Shown here piece by piece: positions 25,599 to 34,536 of a DNA stretch of 64,000 nucleotides. This DNA is from Candidimonas nitroreducens (lineage in GTDB: Bacteria; Pseudomonadota; Gammaproteobacteria; Burkholderiales; Burkholderiaceae_B). The notes below the pieces were generated by a model. That model was given only the letters and a program-made list of their open reading frames with translations. It was not told the DNA's origin and ran no database searches. Every line of letters begins with the position of its first letter. Position 1 is the stretch's first letter. Where the stretch lies: the NCBI RefSeq assembly GCF_002209565.1, contig NZ_NJIH01000003.1:682001-746000 (forward strand). Reading direction: 5' to 3'. Made by a program: the position numbers and the translations under genes.

Positions 25599-26016
25599 CT
25601 ACGCCCAGCCTTCCAGCAACAGCCCTGGTACCTGGGCCAATTCGCGTGAATTGTTCGTTACCAGTACGTAGCCGATGGCCAAGGCGTGTCCGGCAATTGC
25701 AGCATCGTTATTACTGATAGGCGTGCCCTTTGCGGCCAATAGGGTACGCAAGCGAGCGGTTTCATCGACCGCATGCGCATCCCGGGGCAAGATGCGCATC
25801 CAGGCGCTACACACAAGCGTCTACTATTGTTGCTACTTTCGGAGATGCTTTCGGACTAATTGCGCCGAAGCGCAGCTCGGAATAGGTAATAGCGAACACG
25901 ACGATCCGCTGCCGTTTGCCTACAGCCTGTTCCAGGCGAACCAATACCGACTGCGGCCTTTCGCGCATTATGAAAGAGCAGATGTTGGTATCGAGCATAT
26001 AGACGGCCCGGTTCAT
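25599..26016 (-). pseudogene. vapC: VapC-type PIN toxin, inactivated by a nonsense codon and a frameshift
   Basis: The N-terminal part (MNRAVYMLDTNICSFIMRE with first PIN Asp9, then AITYSELRFGAI) runs to VDACV and hits TAG at 25807-25809. In the same frame RLDA follows the stop, as expected for VapC. One extra base in GCGC near 25794-25796 then shifts the frame, and the rest (ILPRDAHAVDE, PISNNDAAIAGHA, VLVTNNSRELAQV) continues to the normal end at 25599. Correcting both gives a standard VapC of about 138 aa. So the toxin carries two lesions, unless these are sequencing errors. Its ATG overlaps the VapB stop by one base. Confidence 0.8.
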
Positions 26017-26249
26017 CAGGAATCACCTGGGAACCGGCCGTCGTCTATCACATCCTGGCGTTGCGCCAGGAAGTCTTCGTCGGCTGCCGGCGTGTCGTGC
26101 AGGGAACCCCATGAGGGGCGGACGGGCTGCAGGATCAGTGCGTCGCCCTTGCGTAGGATTTCGAGCTCGGTCACCCCCTGGAATTCCATGTCGCGAGGAA
26201 TGCGGATAGCCTGATTGCTGTTGTTCCGGAAGATGGATACGGTACGCAT
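26016..26249 (-). CDS. vapB: VapB-type antitoxin (AbrB/SpoVT fold)
   Basis: 77-aa antitoxin. The N-terminal swapped-hairpin DNA-binding fold is visible as SIFRNNSNQAIRIPRDMEF and VTELEILRKGDALILQP; the acidic C-terminus would wrap the toxin. It is intact although its VapC partner is broken. It normally represses its own promoter, and no clear operator was identified in the 120 bp upstream. Confidence 0.87.
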   Translation of the reverse strand: MRTVSIFRNNSNQAIRIPRDMEFQGVTELEILRKGDALILQPVRPSWGSLHDTPAADEDFLAQRQDVIDDGRFPGDS

Positions 26250-26371
26250 GCTAGAGGCTCCTGCCCGGTAGATTCAAGGCACAGTAAGCGTTTCAGCGTA
26301 GTTTGGCATATGGTCTGGCATATGTTTTGGCGTGCGCCTGCATATGCCGGTTTTCAGCCTCTGATTCGGGT

Positions 26372-27244
26372 CTATTTCGCGTCCAGCTTGTCCTGCGTCT
26401 TGGTGTCGAAGTCGCTGGCGTCGTGGCGTTCGTGCAGCTGGTCGGCAGGGTCGCCGGACAGGCGGTTGACCTTGCGGCCGCGCACTACCGCCGGCCGCGC
26501 CAGGATCTGGTCGGCCCAGCGCTGCACGTTCTTGTAGTCCTGCACCGACAGGAATTCCGCCGCGCCATACTGCCAGCCCTTGGCCAGGCCGCCGTACCAG
26601 GGGAACACCGCGATGTCGGCGATCGTGTAGTCGGCGCCGCCCAGATATTCGCTTTCGGCCAGGCGGCGATCCAGCACGTCGAGCTGGCGCTTGACTTCCA
26701 TGGCGTAGCGGTCGATGGCGTATTCGTACTTGACCGGCGCATAGGCATAGAAGTGGCCGAAGCCCCCGCCCAGGTAGGGCGCGCTGCCCATCTGCCAGAA
26801 CAGCCAGGACAGGCATTCGGCGCGCGCCGGCTGTTCGGTCGGCAACAGGGCGCCGAACTTCTCGGCCAGGTAGAGCAGAATGGAGCCGGACTCGAACACG
26901 CGTATGGGTTCGGGGCCCGAGCGATCCATCAGCGCCGGTATCTTGGAGTTCGGGTTCACGGCAACGAAACCGCTGCCGAACTGGTCGCCGTCGCGGATGC
27001 GGATCATCCAGGCGTCGTATTCCGCCCCGCTATGGCCCAGCGCCAGCAATTCTTCCAGCATGATCGTGACCTTCTGGCCGTTGGGCGTGCCCAGAGAGTA
27101 CAACTGCAGCGGATGGCGCCCGATGGGCAGTTCCTGGTCGTGCGTGGGGCCGGCGATGGGCCGGTTGATCTCGGCGAAGCGTCCGCCGCTGGGCTTGTGC
27201 CATGTCCAGACTTTGGGAGGGATGTAGTCGGGGGTGTCGGCCAT
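26372..27244 (-). CDS. yghU: Glutathione S-transferase, YghU (Nu) type
   Basis: 290-aa cytoplasmic GST with disulfide-reductase-type activity on glutathione-linked disulfides or hydroperoxides (family knowledge). Thioredoxin-fold start PLQLYSLGTPNGQKVTIMLEELLALG, with the TPNGQK signature of the YghU group, then VNPNSKIPALMD, FESGSILLYLAEK and the helical domain (YTIADIAVFPW). ATG 27244 follows GGAG by eight bases. The long N- and C-terminal extensions match YghU. It is monocistronic as far as visible. Confidence 0.9.
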   Translation of the reverse strand: MADTPDYIPPKVWTWHKPSGGRFAEINRPIAGPTHDQELPIGRHPLQLYSLGTPNGQKVTIMLEELLALGHSGAEYDAWMIRIRDGDQFGSGFVAVNPNSKIPALMDRSGPEPIRVFESGSILLYLAEKFGALLPTEQPARAECLSWLFWQMGSAPYLGGGFGHFYAYAPVKYEYAIDRYAMEVKRQLDVLDRRLAESEYLGGADYTIADIAVFPWYGGLAKGWQYGAAEFLSVQDYKNVQRWADQILARPAVVRGRKVNRLSGDPADQLHERHDASDFDTKTQDKLDAK

Positions 27245-27336
27245 GAATGAGTCTCCGTGAGTGCTAGTTTGCCATGGTGGCGGCAGAACAGACAGTTTAT
27301 GCTGTTTGCGTGGCGCCTTCGGCGGCTGGCACCATT

Positions 27337-28530
27337 TCAGGCCTGGCTTTGGGGCAGAAGCTGCTGGGCCAGTGTTATCCAATAGGCGGCCCCAAATGGC
27401 AATGCGTCGTCATTGAAGTCGTAGTATGGGTTGTGCAGCGGAGGGTCGTTGTCGCTGCGCGCGGTGCCCAGCATGATGTAGGCGCCCGGGCGCGCCTGCT
27501 GCATGAAACTGAAGTCTTCGGATCCGACGCGCGGGCGGCAGTGGGTATCGACGTTGGCTTTGCCGGCGACGGCTTGCGCGGCGCGTATCGCGGCCTGCGT
27601 GGGCGCGGCGGGATTGACCACGGCGGGGTAGCCTTCCCGGTAATCGAGTTCGATACGAGTCGCGCTGCTGAGTGCGATGCCGTCGCAAATCTGGCCGATG
27701 CGTTCCTGCGCCAGTTTGCGCACCGGGGCGGCAAATGATCTGCAAGTGCCGCGGATCAGCGCCTCTTGGGGCAGCACGTTCCAGGTGTCGCCAGCCTTGA
27801 TCTGCGTGACGCTGAGTATCAATGATTCCAAGGGGTCGACATTGCGGCTGACCACGTTCTGCAACGCCGCCACCACATAGGCGGCTGCAACGATCGCATC
27901 GGTTCCGGTGTGTGGTGCGGCCGCATGGGCACCCTTGCCGGTGATCTTTATTTCGAAGAAGTCGGACGCCGAGAACATGGCGCCCTCGCGGATTGCGAAA
28001 GTGCCCAGCGGAAATTGCGGGAAGTTGTGCAGCCCGTAAACGGCGTCGCAGGGGAAACGCTCGAACAAGCCCTGTTCCACCATGCGCCGGCCACCGCCTT
28101 CGTTTTCTTCGGCCGGCTGGAAGATGAAGTGCAGGGTGCCGCGAAATGGCTTGTGCTCGCTGAGATAAGCGGCGGCCCCCAGCAGCATGGCGGTATGGCC
28201 GTCGTGGCCGCAGGCGTGCATTTTTCCGGAATACGCCGAAGCGTGCGGACAATCGCCTTTTTCCTGCATGTTCAAAGCGTCCATGTCTGCCCGCAAGCCC
28301 AGGCTCGGGCCCGCGCCATTGTGCAAGGTGCCGACGACCCCGGTGCCGGCCAGCCCGCGATCCACTGCCATGCCCATGGCGCCCAGCGCCGCCGCGACCA
28401 TGTCCGAGGTGCGGTGTTCTTCGAAGGCAGTTTCGGGGTGGCTGTGCAGGTCGTGGCGCCACTCGGCCATTTGTAGGCGCAGCGGCTGGGAAATCAGTTG
28501 CAATGGATCCATGGGCGTGCTCGGTGTCAT
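27337..28530 (-). CDS. M20-family amidohydrolase (HipO/AbgB-like)
   Basis: Zn/Mn-dependent hydrolase of N-acyl amino acids or similar amides, 397 aa from ATG 28530. Metal ligands appear in HACGHDGHTAMLLG, QPAEENEGGG and, toward the end, RVGSEDFSFM; the N-terminal RHDLHSHPETAFEE is typical of hippurate hydrolases. An in-frame ATG at 28512 would shorten it by six residues. It is divergent from a frameshifted LysR gene that probably once regulated it. Confidence 0.88.
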   Translation of the reverse strand: MTPSTPMDPLQLISQPLRLQMAEWRHDLHSHPETAFEEHRTSDMVAAALGAMGMAVDRGLAGTGVVGTLHNGAGPSLGLRADMDALNMQEKGDCPHASAYSGKMHACGHDGHTAMLLGAAAYLSEHKPFRGTLHFIFQPAEENEGGGRRMVEQGLFERFPCDAVYGLHNFPQFPLGTFAIREGAMFSASDFFEIKITGKGAHAAAPHTGTDAIVAAAYVVAALQNVVSRNVDPLESLILSVTQIKAGDTWNVLPQEALIRGTCRSFAAPVRKLAQERIGQICDGIALSSATRIELDYREGYPAVVNPAAPTQAAIRAAQAVAGKANVDTHCRPRVGSEDFSFMQQARPGAYIMLGTARSDNDPPLHNPYYDFNDDALPFGAAYWITLAQQLLPQSQA

Positions 28531-28591
28531 AGTGAATAGACGGTAGGCTGACGGGATGCCTGCCCTGGATTTTCCCGATTGTTCTGGATTG

Positions 28592-28622
28592 CAACAATGA
28601 CAATTGAAAATTAATATTGTTG
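28592..28622. promoter_or_regulatory. Inverted repeat CAACAAT-N17-ATTGTTG in the M20/LysR divergent region
   Basis: Seven-base arms at 28592-28598 and 28616-28622 match perfectly around an AT-rich spacer, in the 135-bp region between the amidohydrolase and the LysR gene. It could be the LysR binding site; the spacing is longer than the usual T-N11-A box, so this is tentative. Confidence 0.35.
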
Positions 28623-28665
28623 TGAATTCTGAAACAAAGGCATCATGGCTTCGTAAGGGACATTT

Positions 28666-29611
28666 ATGCAGAAGTTGTTCAATGCCCAGCGCCTGCAGTA
28701 TTTTCTGCAGGTCACCGTGTCGGGCTCGGTGCGCGGGCGCCGCCGAAACGCTGGGCGTGGATCCCTCGTCGATCAGTCGGGCCGTGTCCCAGCTCGAGGA
28801 GGAGACGGGTTTGTGCCTGATGGAGCGCAAGGGGCGTGGGGTGGTTCCGTCGGAGGCGGGCAAGATTCTTGCGCGCTATGCTCGGCGCCAGCTCGACATA
28901 TTGGAAGATTTCCACGAAGAGGTCAGGCAGTCGAGGAATGCCGACCGCGGCCATGTCGACCTGGCCTTGGGGGAAGGGATGCTGGATCTGTTCTTTTACC
29001 CGATGATCACGAACTACATGCGCGAGCACGAGAACATTACATTGAGCCTGGCCGTCTCCAGCGTGGATCGGCACGTCATCGACATCGTCGAAGACAAGGT
29101 GGACATCGGCTTGCTGTATGGCGAATTCCATGACGTGCGCCTGCGCCATCACGTAAGCCTGCCAGCGCTGCCCATCCAGGCCATCGTGCACCGGTCTCAT
29201 CCGCTGGCACGCATCGAGCGGCCGCTGATGCTGGCGGATCTGGCCGCCTACAATTCGGCCACGCTGCACGAGGGCTTCGGCCTGCGGCAGTATGTGCGTG
29301 CGGCTGAAATCAGCGAGCAAGCGCAATTGCGGCACACGCTGTCCACCTCGTCCTTCCGAGCCTTGTTCCAGTTCGCCAACGCCGGCCTCGGCTATGTCTT
29401 GTGCACGCGGGCCTTCATCACCTGGTTCAATATGCCCGAACTCGTGGCGCTGCCCATGAACAATCCGATTTTCAACCAGTGCGGTATTGCCGTCGTCACC
29501 CGGGCCGGCCGGCACCTTTCGGCGGCCGCCAAGTCGCTGCTGGAATACCTGGTCAAACATGTTCCGCAAAACACGCCGCCGCCGGGGCAGACCGTGGGCG
29601 TTGCGCAATAA
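28666..29611 (+). pseudogene. LysR-family regulator with an N-terminal frameshift
   Basis: Starts at ATG 28666 (AGGGA six bases upstream) and reads MQKLFNAQRLQYFLQVTVSG, a proper LysR N-terminus. The frame is lost in a GGG run at 28735-28737. In the +1-corrected frame it continues AAETLGVDPSSISRAVSQLE, completing the helix-turn-helix, and runs to 29611 with a normal co-inducer domain. One extra G explains everything. Either a recent mutation or a sequencing error; the rest shows no decay. It would have regulated the divergent amidohydrolase or the Bug gene downstream. Confidence 0.78.
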
Positions 29612-29765
29612 GCAAAGTGTCGCGCCGTAATTGTTGCGTAAACCGCATGCATTGATGCTTGCGGCTGTCATTGTTCCCCGGCTGAGCGGCTAATAAGCTG
29701 ATGATCCGGATCGGGCGTTTGCCGTTCGAGCGTTCCGTTCATCTTGCTTATCAAAGGAAAAGAGC

Positions 29766-30779
29766 ATGGTCAGGAGATATTCCCGCGTTGTGCGGGCCAC
29801 ATTGGCGCTCGCGCTTGCCGCGGGCGCCTGTCTGCTGTCGCCCTTGTCGGCGGCGAGTGCGGCCGAAACATACCCAAGCGCCGGCCCGGTGACGCTGATC
29901 GTCCCGTATCCCGCGGGTGGGCCGAGCGACACCACGGCGCGGATATTCGCCGACCCGATCGGCAAGACCCTGCATCAGAAAGTCATAGTGGACAACATCG
30001 GCGGCGCAACGGGCACCATCGCCGCGAACCGCGTGCTGAACGCGAAGGCTGATGGCTACCTGTTTTTCCAGGGCTCGCCGAACGAGTTGATTCTGCCCAC
30101 GCTGGTCAACAAAGCGGTGACTTTCAAGCCCGAAGACTTCGATATGGTGCAGCCGATCGCCAGGGCCACGATCGTGCTCGTGGCGCGCTCGAACCTGGGC
30201 GTCGACAGCCTGGATGATTTCATACGCCTGGCCCGCAAGAGAAAGGACGCGCCACTGAGCTTCGGCAGCGTGGGCATGGGCTCTATGTACCACTTGATTA
30301 CCGAGCGCATGGCCAAGGAAATGGGCTTCAAGGTGCAGCATGTGCCCTATCGGGGTTCTTCTCCGGCCCTGATCGACCTGGCTGGCGGGCGCATCGATTT
30401 TGCCGTGCTGCCGTTCCAGACTTCCATGCTCAGCCTGCAGCATGAGGGCCGGCTGAAAATCATTTCCACGCTCGGCAGCAAGGCGCCGCCGGCGCTGAAC
30501 GAGATTCCCAAGGTCACCGACAGCAAGCTGCTGAAGAATTTCGACTATGGAATCACGGGGGCTTACTTCGTGAAGAAGGGCACCCCGCAGAAGACTATGG
30601 ACGCGCTGCACCAGGCCATCGATTATGCGTTGCAGCAGCCGGCCGTGCGCCAGAGTATGGAAGAAGAAGGGCGCTCTGTCTTCGATCCCATGAGCGCCGA
30701 TGCGAGCCGGGCATACTGGAAAAAGGAAATCCAGGACTTGCGCGGACTGGTTGAAATAGTGGGCTACCAGGCGCAATAG
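29766..30779 (+). CDS. Bug (TctC-type) periplasmic receptor
   Basis: Receptor of 337 aa with a long signal peptide ending near SAASAA. Segments are VTLIVPYPAGGPSDTTARIF, DNIGGATGTIAANRV, HVPYRGSSPALIDLAGG and AYFVKKGTPQKTM. AAGGAAAAGAGC precedes ATG 29766. It lies 154 bp downstream of the LysR gene on the same strand. The M20 hydrolase, LysR and this receptor probably formed one uptake/hydrolysis unit. Confidence 0.87.
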   Translation: MVRRYSRVVRATLALALAAGACLLSPLSAASAAETYPSAGPVTLIVPYPAGGPSDTTARIFADPIGKTLHQKVIVDNIGGATGTIAANRVLNAKADGYLFFQGSPNELILPTLVNKAVTFKPEDFDMVQPIARATIVLVARSNLGVDSLDDFIRLARKRKDAPLSFGSVGMGSMYHLITERMAKEMGFKVQHVPYRGSSPALIDLAGGRIDFAVLPFQTSMLSLQHEGRLKIISTLGSKAPPALNEIPKVTDSKLLKNFDYGITGAYFVKKGTPQKTMDALHQAIDYALQQPAVRQSMEEEGRSVFDPMSADASRAYWKKEIQDLRGLVEIVGYQAQ

Positions 30780-30791
30780 CTGCGGGCCGGC

Positions 30792-30825
30792 GCGCGGCGT
30801 TCATGAACGCCCATGAACGCCGCGC
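30792..30825. terminator. Perfect 14-bp stem hairpin between convergent Bug genes
   Basis: GCGCGGCGTTCATG (30792-30805) pairs perfectly with CATGAACGCCGCGC (30812-30825) around a six-base loop. It sits 12 bp past one stop codon and 20 bp from the convergent one. There is no T-run on either side, so it may act as a bidirectional hairpin or transcript-end stabiliser rather than a classical intrinsic terminator. Confidence 0.5.
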
Positions 30826-30845
30826 ATCGTCTCGCGGCATGGATT

Positions 30846-31820
30846 TCAGTTGTCTGTTTTAGGTACCCTGCGCCACTTTTCTACTTCGGAATCAATATAT
30901 GCCTGGAATTTTTCCGGAGGGAGGCTGCTTGCCTGCAGCCCTTGTGCGTCGATCGCCTTGATGACGCCGGGATCTTTCAAGGCTACGCTGATGTGTTGCC
31001 TGAGCCACGACAAGGCGTCCGCCGGGATGCCGGCCGGGGCGACTATGCCCAGCCAGCCTTCGACGACGTAGCCCGGCAGGCCGGCCTCGGCGAATGTGGG
31101 CACGTCGGGCAGAAGCGGCGAGCGTTCGGTGCTGGTGACTGCCAGTGCGCGGACATCGCCGTGCTTGATATGTGGCACGGAATTCGCAATCGACGAGAAC
31201 ATCAGCTGTATGTTGCCGCTGATCAGGTCTATCATCGCGGGGCCGGCGCCGCGGTATGGAACGTGCGTCATTTTCACGTGGGTCATTTGCTTGAACAGCT
31301 CGCCCGCGACGTGGGGTGAGGTTCCATTTCCGGCCGATCCGAAATTAAGCGCCGTCTTTCCCGATTGGCCAAGTTTGATTAGCTCCGCTACGGAATGCAC
31401 CGGCAGCTTGGGGTTCACCAGCAGTACATTGCTGGCTTTGCACAGCATGCTCACTGCGGTCAAATCTTTGGTCACGTCATAGTTGGGCTTTTCGGGCATG
31501 CTCATGTTGATGGCATGGGATGTGACGATCATTCCTATCGTGTAGCCATCGGCCGGAGAGTGAACCATCGTGCTCATGCCTATGTTGCCGCCCGCTCCGG
31601 GGCGGTTTTCTATGACAAAGGTGGCTTTCGTTTTCTGTGCGATGTTTTCAGCTACTATGCGTGCGACCACATCTGTTGCGCCCGCTGGGGTAAACGGTAC
31701 TATGAAGCGGATGGGCTTGTCGGGATAGGCAGCCGAAGCGGGGGCGGCTGTGAATGCCAGAGTGGTGCCGATGGCCAGGGCGCTTGCGATCAGAGATGTG
31801 ATGCGTGGTTTCCAGTTCAT
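30846..31820 (-). CDS. Bug (TctC-type) periplasmic receptor
   Basis: Receptor of 324 aa, signal peptide ending near APASA-A. YPDKPIRFIVPFTPAGATD, NRPGAGGNIGMSTM, HVPYRGAGPAMIDL and GIVAPAGIPADAL are present. AGGAGACAAT precedes ATG 31820. It follows the AtuA-like/DUF4387 pair on the same strand with a 52-bp gap, so it is the transport component of that operon. Confidence 0.89.
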   Translation of the reverse strand: MNWKPRITSLIASALAIGTTLAFTAAPASAAYPDKPIRFIVPFTPAGATDVVARIVAENIAQKTKATFVIENRPGAGGNIGMSTMVHSPADGYTIGMIVTSHAINMSMPEKPNYDVTKDLTAVSMLCKASNVLLVNPKLPVHSVAELIKLGQSGKTALNFGSAGNGTSPHVAGELFKQMTHVKMTHVPYRGAGPAMIDLISGNIQLMFSSIANSVPHIKHGDVRALAVTSTERSPLLPDVPTFAEAGLPGYVVEGWLGIVAPAGIPADALSWLRQHISVALKDPGVIKAIDAQGLQASSLPPEKFQAYIDSEVEKWRRVPKTDN

Positions 31821-31872
31821 ATTGTCTCCTGTTGAAATAGGTGATGCCACGGGGTTTGGGCACACCGCGGTG

Positions 31873-32235
31873 TCATTCGTTGGGTGATTGGGTGTCGAAT
31901 TGGTTTTGCGGCGTGCCGGGGATCTGGACTTCCGCCAACGGGATATGCTGCTGGCAGCAGTGCATGTCGGTTTCGCCGATGCTGCCTTGGGGGCGCGGGC
32001 GCGGCAGGGTGATTTTGATTGATTGGATCCGATCAAAGAATCCCAAGGTAATGATCTTTTCGGGCGTCACTTTGTACAAACGGCAAATCAGCGTTTCGTT
32101 GATGACACCGCTGTCCCGTACGTGCTCGTAGGTTTCTCTCTGTGCGAAGATGACGTCGAAAGTTACTTCGAAGGGCCCGGCGTTTTTGCTTCGAACTACT
32201 TTGGCCAGGCTGCTGAGCGGCTTCGAGCCAGTCAT
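31873..32235 (-). CDS. DUF4387 protein (AtuA-associated small subunit)
   Basis: 120-aa protein of the DUF4387 family, recognised by LSSLAKVVRSKNAGPFEVTFDVIF and DSGVINETLICRLYKV. It regularly accompanies AtuA-like (DUF1446) proteins, as here, and probably forms a complex with them; the reaction is not known to me. Its ATG overlaps the upstream stop (ATGA, 32232-32235), supporting obligate co-translation. The C-terminal 25 residues look unstructured. Confidence 0.82.
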   Translation of the reverse strand: MTGSKPLSSLAKVVRSKNAGPFEVTFDVIFAQRETYEHVRDSGVINETLICRLYKVTPEKIITLGFFDRIQSIKITLPRPRPQGSIGETDMHCCQQHIPLAEVQIPGTPQNQFDTQSPNE

Positions 32236-33599
32236 GGTTTGATCTCCAAAAATTTAATTGGAAAGCATTCGGTAGGAGACTCCAGCTCCATCAGGTGATA
32301 GATATTGAAAGCGCACACTTCACCCAGGGGGATCTCGAGGGGAGTGAAGGGCATGGCGAGATTTCCTGCCGTCGCCTGTTTACCCTCATAGGGCGCATGC
32401 AGGATGGAGGTGCGCAATCGTCCGCAGATGGCGTTGGCCATTTCTTGTGTGGTCGCGGCCACTTCGCCGATGATGCACAGTTCTTTACCTACCAGGTCGG
32501 GTCTGGGTTCCAGATGGCCCATGACGCCGTTTTTTCCATATATATGAAATTCGATGCGATAGTCGTCGGGGCTGATATCGTTGAAGTACTTGCGTACATC
32601 CTGTTGGATGCGTTCGATGACCGGGTCGATTTGGGCGATGAATTTCGGGTCTCGGGCACCGCCTATGAAAATGCTGCGATATCCCAATCGTTTGGCGCCT
32701 TCCAGTTTTACGGTGTAGGCCTGCGAGGGAACAAAGCGGCTGCCGCTGACGCGAACGCGGCGATCTGTAATCTGTTCGAAGGTGCATTCCGACACATCGA
32801 GCATGCCGCCCGGGCCATACAGAAAATAAGGATGTGACTTTTCGTATAGGGTATGGGCGGAGACTGAAGCGGTAGTACAGCGCTCGGAAGGGTTCAGGGG
32901 CTCCAGTTCGAAATAGTCGCGGTGCATGTAGCCCATGATGTTGCGCCCGTTTGGTTCTGCGCACATGGCTCCGCATTCCATGATTTTTCCCATGTGCCAT
33001 GACAGCGCGGGGTCGAAACCATGATGCATGCATACGGCGGCCAATGGGGCTGGATCGTAGGCGCGGCCGGCAATGACGAGGCTCGGCGCCGAGTTTGACC
33101 GCATGGCGCCCAGAAAGGGCTCGGCGCCCATTTGAGCGACTACATTCGTAGCCGCGGAGATTTCACTGGCGGTCAGTTCTGGTACGGGGCCCAATGGCCG
33201 GACTCTTCCCGATTGCAGGCGACCGGCTACCAGATCTTTCGGGATGTCGCTATAGATGGCCGCGGCATTAAATGTCAGCTTGTGAGCCGTGGCTATTTCA
33301 CGCGCAATGTCCAGGAAATAGTCGACATGTGCGTTGGTGCCGTCTCCGCCGGCCGAGCTGATGTAAATGGGAATTCCGTGTTTATGGCCTGCTTCGAGCA
33401 CTACGGTCAAGTCGCGCACATAAGCCTGTCGGCTGCACGTCGTGCTGCCCAAGCCCAGTTTTTGCGGGCCGCTGTCCGTCGAGCCGGCGTCGATGGTGAT
33501 GGCATGCGGCTTGAGCGCCAACCCGCGTTCGAACCCGTCGATGACCAAGCCGTATCCGAGCATGCCGGTGGGTGTGAGGATGCGTAATTCGCTCTCCAA
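32232..33599 (-). CDS. AtuA-like protein (DUF1446, acyclic terpene utilisation family)
   Basis: 455-aa protein resembling AtuA of acyclic terpene utilisation and related DUF1446 proteins: ITIDAGSTDSGPQKLG, YISSAGGDGTNAHVDYFLDI, IAGRAYDPAPLAAVC and the HLEPRPDLVGKELC region. The likely start is TTG 33599 preceded by GGGAG with a seven-base A-rich spacer. In Pseudomonas AtuA is required for citronellol use, but its catalytic role remains unclear. The companions here (Bug receptor, GntR regulator, dioxygenase, MmgE/PrpD across the divergent promoter) suggest degradation of a small hydroxy or tricarboxylic acid rather than terpenes; inference. Confidence 0.82.
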   Translation of the reverse strand: MESELRILTPTGMLGYGLVIDGFERGLALKPHAITIDAGSTDSGPQKLGLGSTTCSRQAYVRDLTVVLEAGHKHGIPIYISSAGGDGTNAHVDYFLDIAREIATAHKLTFNAAAIYSDIPKDLVAGRLQSGRVRPLGPVPELTASEISAATNVVAQMGAEPFLGAMRSNSAPSLVIAGRAYDPAPLAAVCMHHGFDPALSWHMGKIMECGAMCAEPNGRNIMGYMHRDYFELEPLNPSERCTTASVSAHTLYEKSHPYFLYGPGGMLDVSECTFEQITDRRVRVSGSRFVPSQAYTVKLEGAKRLGYRSIFIGGARDPKFIAQIDPVIERIQQDVRKYFNDISPDDYRIEFHIYGKNGVMGHLEPRPDLVGKELCIIGEVAATTQEMANAICGRLRTSILHAPYEGKQATAGNLAMPFTPLEIPLGEVCAFNIYHLMELESPTECFPIKFLEIKP

Positions 33600-33642
33600 T
33601 TTTTTTCTCCCTGAAATGCCGCTTTGAATTTCAATGCCCCGG

Positions 33643-33671
33643 ATTATGGTTGGAATTCACGTTGAATGCAA
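33643..33671 (-). promoter_or_regulatory. Promoter of the AtuA-DUF4387-Bug operon
   Basis: On the minus strand TTGCAT (33671-33666) and CATAAT (33648-33643) are separated by 17 bp. They end about 43 nt from the TTG start of the AtuA-like gene. The -35 lies one base from the TGGTATACCA palindrome, consistent with control by the divergent GntR protein. Confidence 0.55.
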
Positions 33672-33672
33672 G

Positions 33673-33682
33673 TGGTATACCA
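33673..33682. promoter_or_regulatory. GntR-type operator TGGTATACCA
   Basis: A perfect ten-base palindrome midway between the AtuA-like gene and the GntR gene. The GTATAC core fits binding sites of FCD-type GntR regulators. A plus-strand TATACT (33709-33714) can serve as -10 for the GntR gene, so one site could control both directions. Confidence 0.6.
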
Positions 33683-33743
33683 ATGGTGCACAAAAAAGAA
33701 ATCCAGCGTATACTTTAGTCTCGATAGCTAGAACGCTCCGAGT

Positions 33744-34418
33744 ATGTCAATGGAAACAGTCGAAGAAATTACGTTGGAAGAGGCATCGGATATTTCACGT
33801 TCCGACATGGCGCATCGAACTCTCATGAAGATGTTGCTGGCGGGGGAGCTCGAGCCGAATGAAGTCCTGACCGAAAGGCAAATTGCGCTGCGCCTGGGTA
33901 TGTCGCGCACGCCGGTTCGAGAGGCGGTGCGCCGGCTGGAAGGCGAGCGCCTGCTAGAACGCCAGCGCAGCGGCGCATTAGTCGTGCGCGCCCTGCCGGT
34001 GGAAGAATTCATGCACATTCTGGCTGTCAGGCGTTTGCTCGAGGGTGAGGCCGCCAGCCGGGCAGCGGGCAAGATCCCCGCGGCCAAGCTCGAAGTTCTC
34101 ATGACGCGGATCGAGGGCATTCTGGCTTTGCCAGAAGACGTCATCACTCCCGATCCTACAGATGGCGTCGATCTTCATATGCTGATTGTGAACGCCTGCG
34201 GCAACCCGGTTCTGCAGCAAATGATTGCCGATCTTCGAACTCGCACTGCCATGTTCAGGCTGGGCCGCCTGCCGATGCGCCGCCACGCGGTTTGCGCGGA
34301 ACACCTGGCTATCATCGAAGCCATTATGCAAGGCGACGCGGAGCGTGCCCGGCAAGCCATGCAGCATCATATCGATCAGGTCAGGGTAACCATACTTGCC
34401 CGTCTGGGCGAAAAGTAG
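33744..34418 (+). CDS. GntR-family regulator (FCD type)
   Basis: 224-aa regulator. The winged helix MLLAGELEPNEVLTERQIAL and GMSRTPVREAVRRLEGERLL is followed by an FCD domain (LAVRRLLEGEAASRAAG, ending RARQAMQHHIDQV). It lies between two diverging catabolic gene sets with a single palindromic operator, so it probably represses or activates both. ATG 33744 (MSMETVEE) is the first good start. Effector unknown, likely the Bug ligand. Confidence 0.88.
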   Translation: MSMETVEEITLEEASDISRSDMAHRTLMKMLLAGELEPNEVLTERQIALRLGMSRTPVREAVRRLEGERLLERQRSGALVVRALPVEEFMHILAVRRLLEGEAASRAAGKIPAAKLEVLMTRIEGILALPEDVITPDPTDGVDLHMLIVNACGNPVLQQMIADLRTRTAMFRLGRLPMRRHAVCAEHLAIIEAIMQGDAERARQAMQHHIDQVRVTILARLGEK

Positions 34419-34536
34419 ATCAAGTCAACACGGCGTAGGTAACGCGACACGGCGCGCAGGTTCTGCCTGGCGTGCAAGGGGTTCGTGCGCCCCGATTCTA
34501 TCGATTCATCACACCATGCGTTCATTGGAGACGAGC

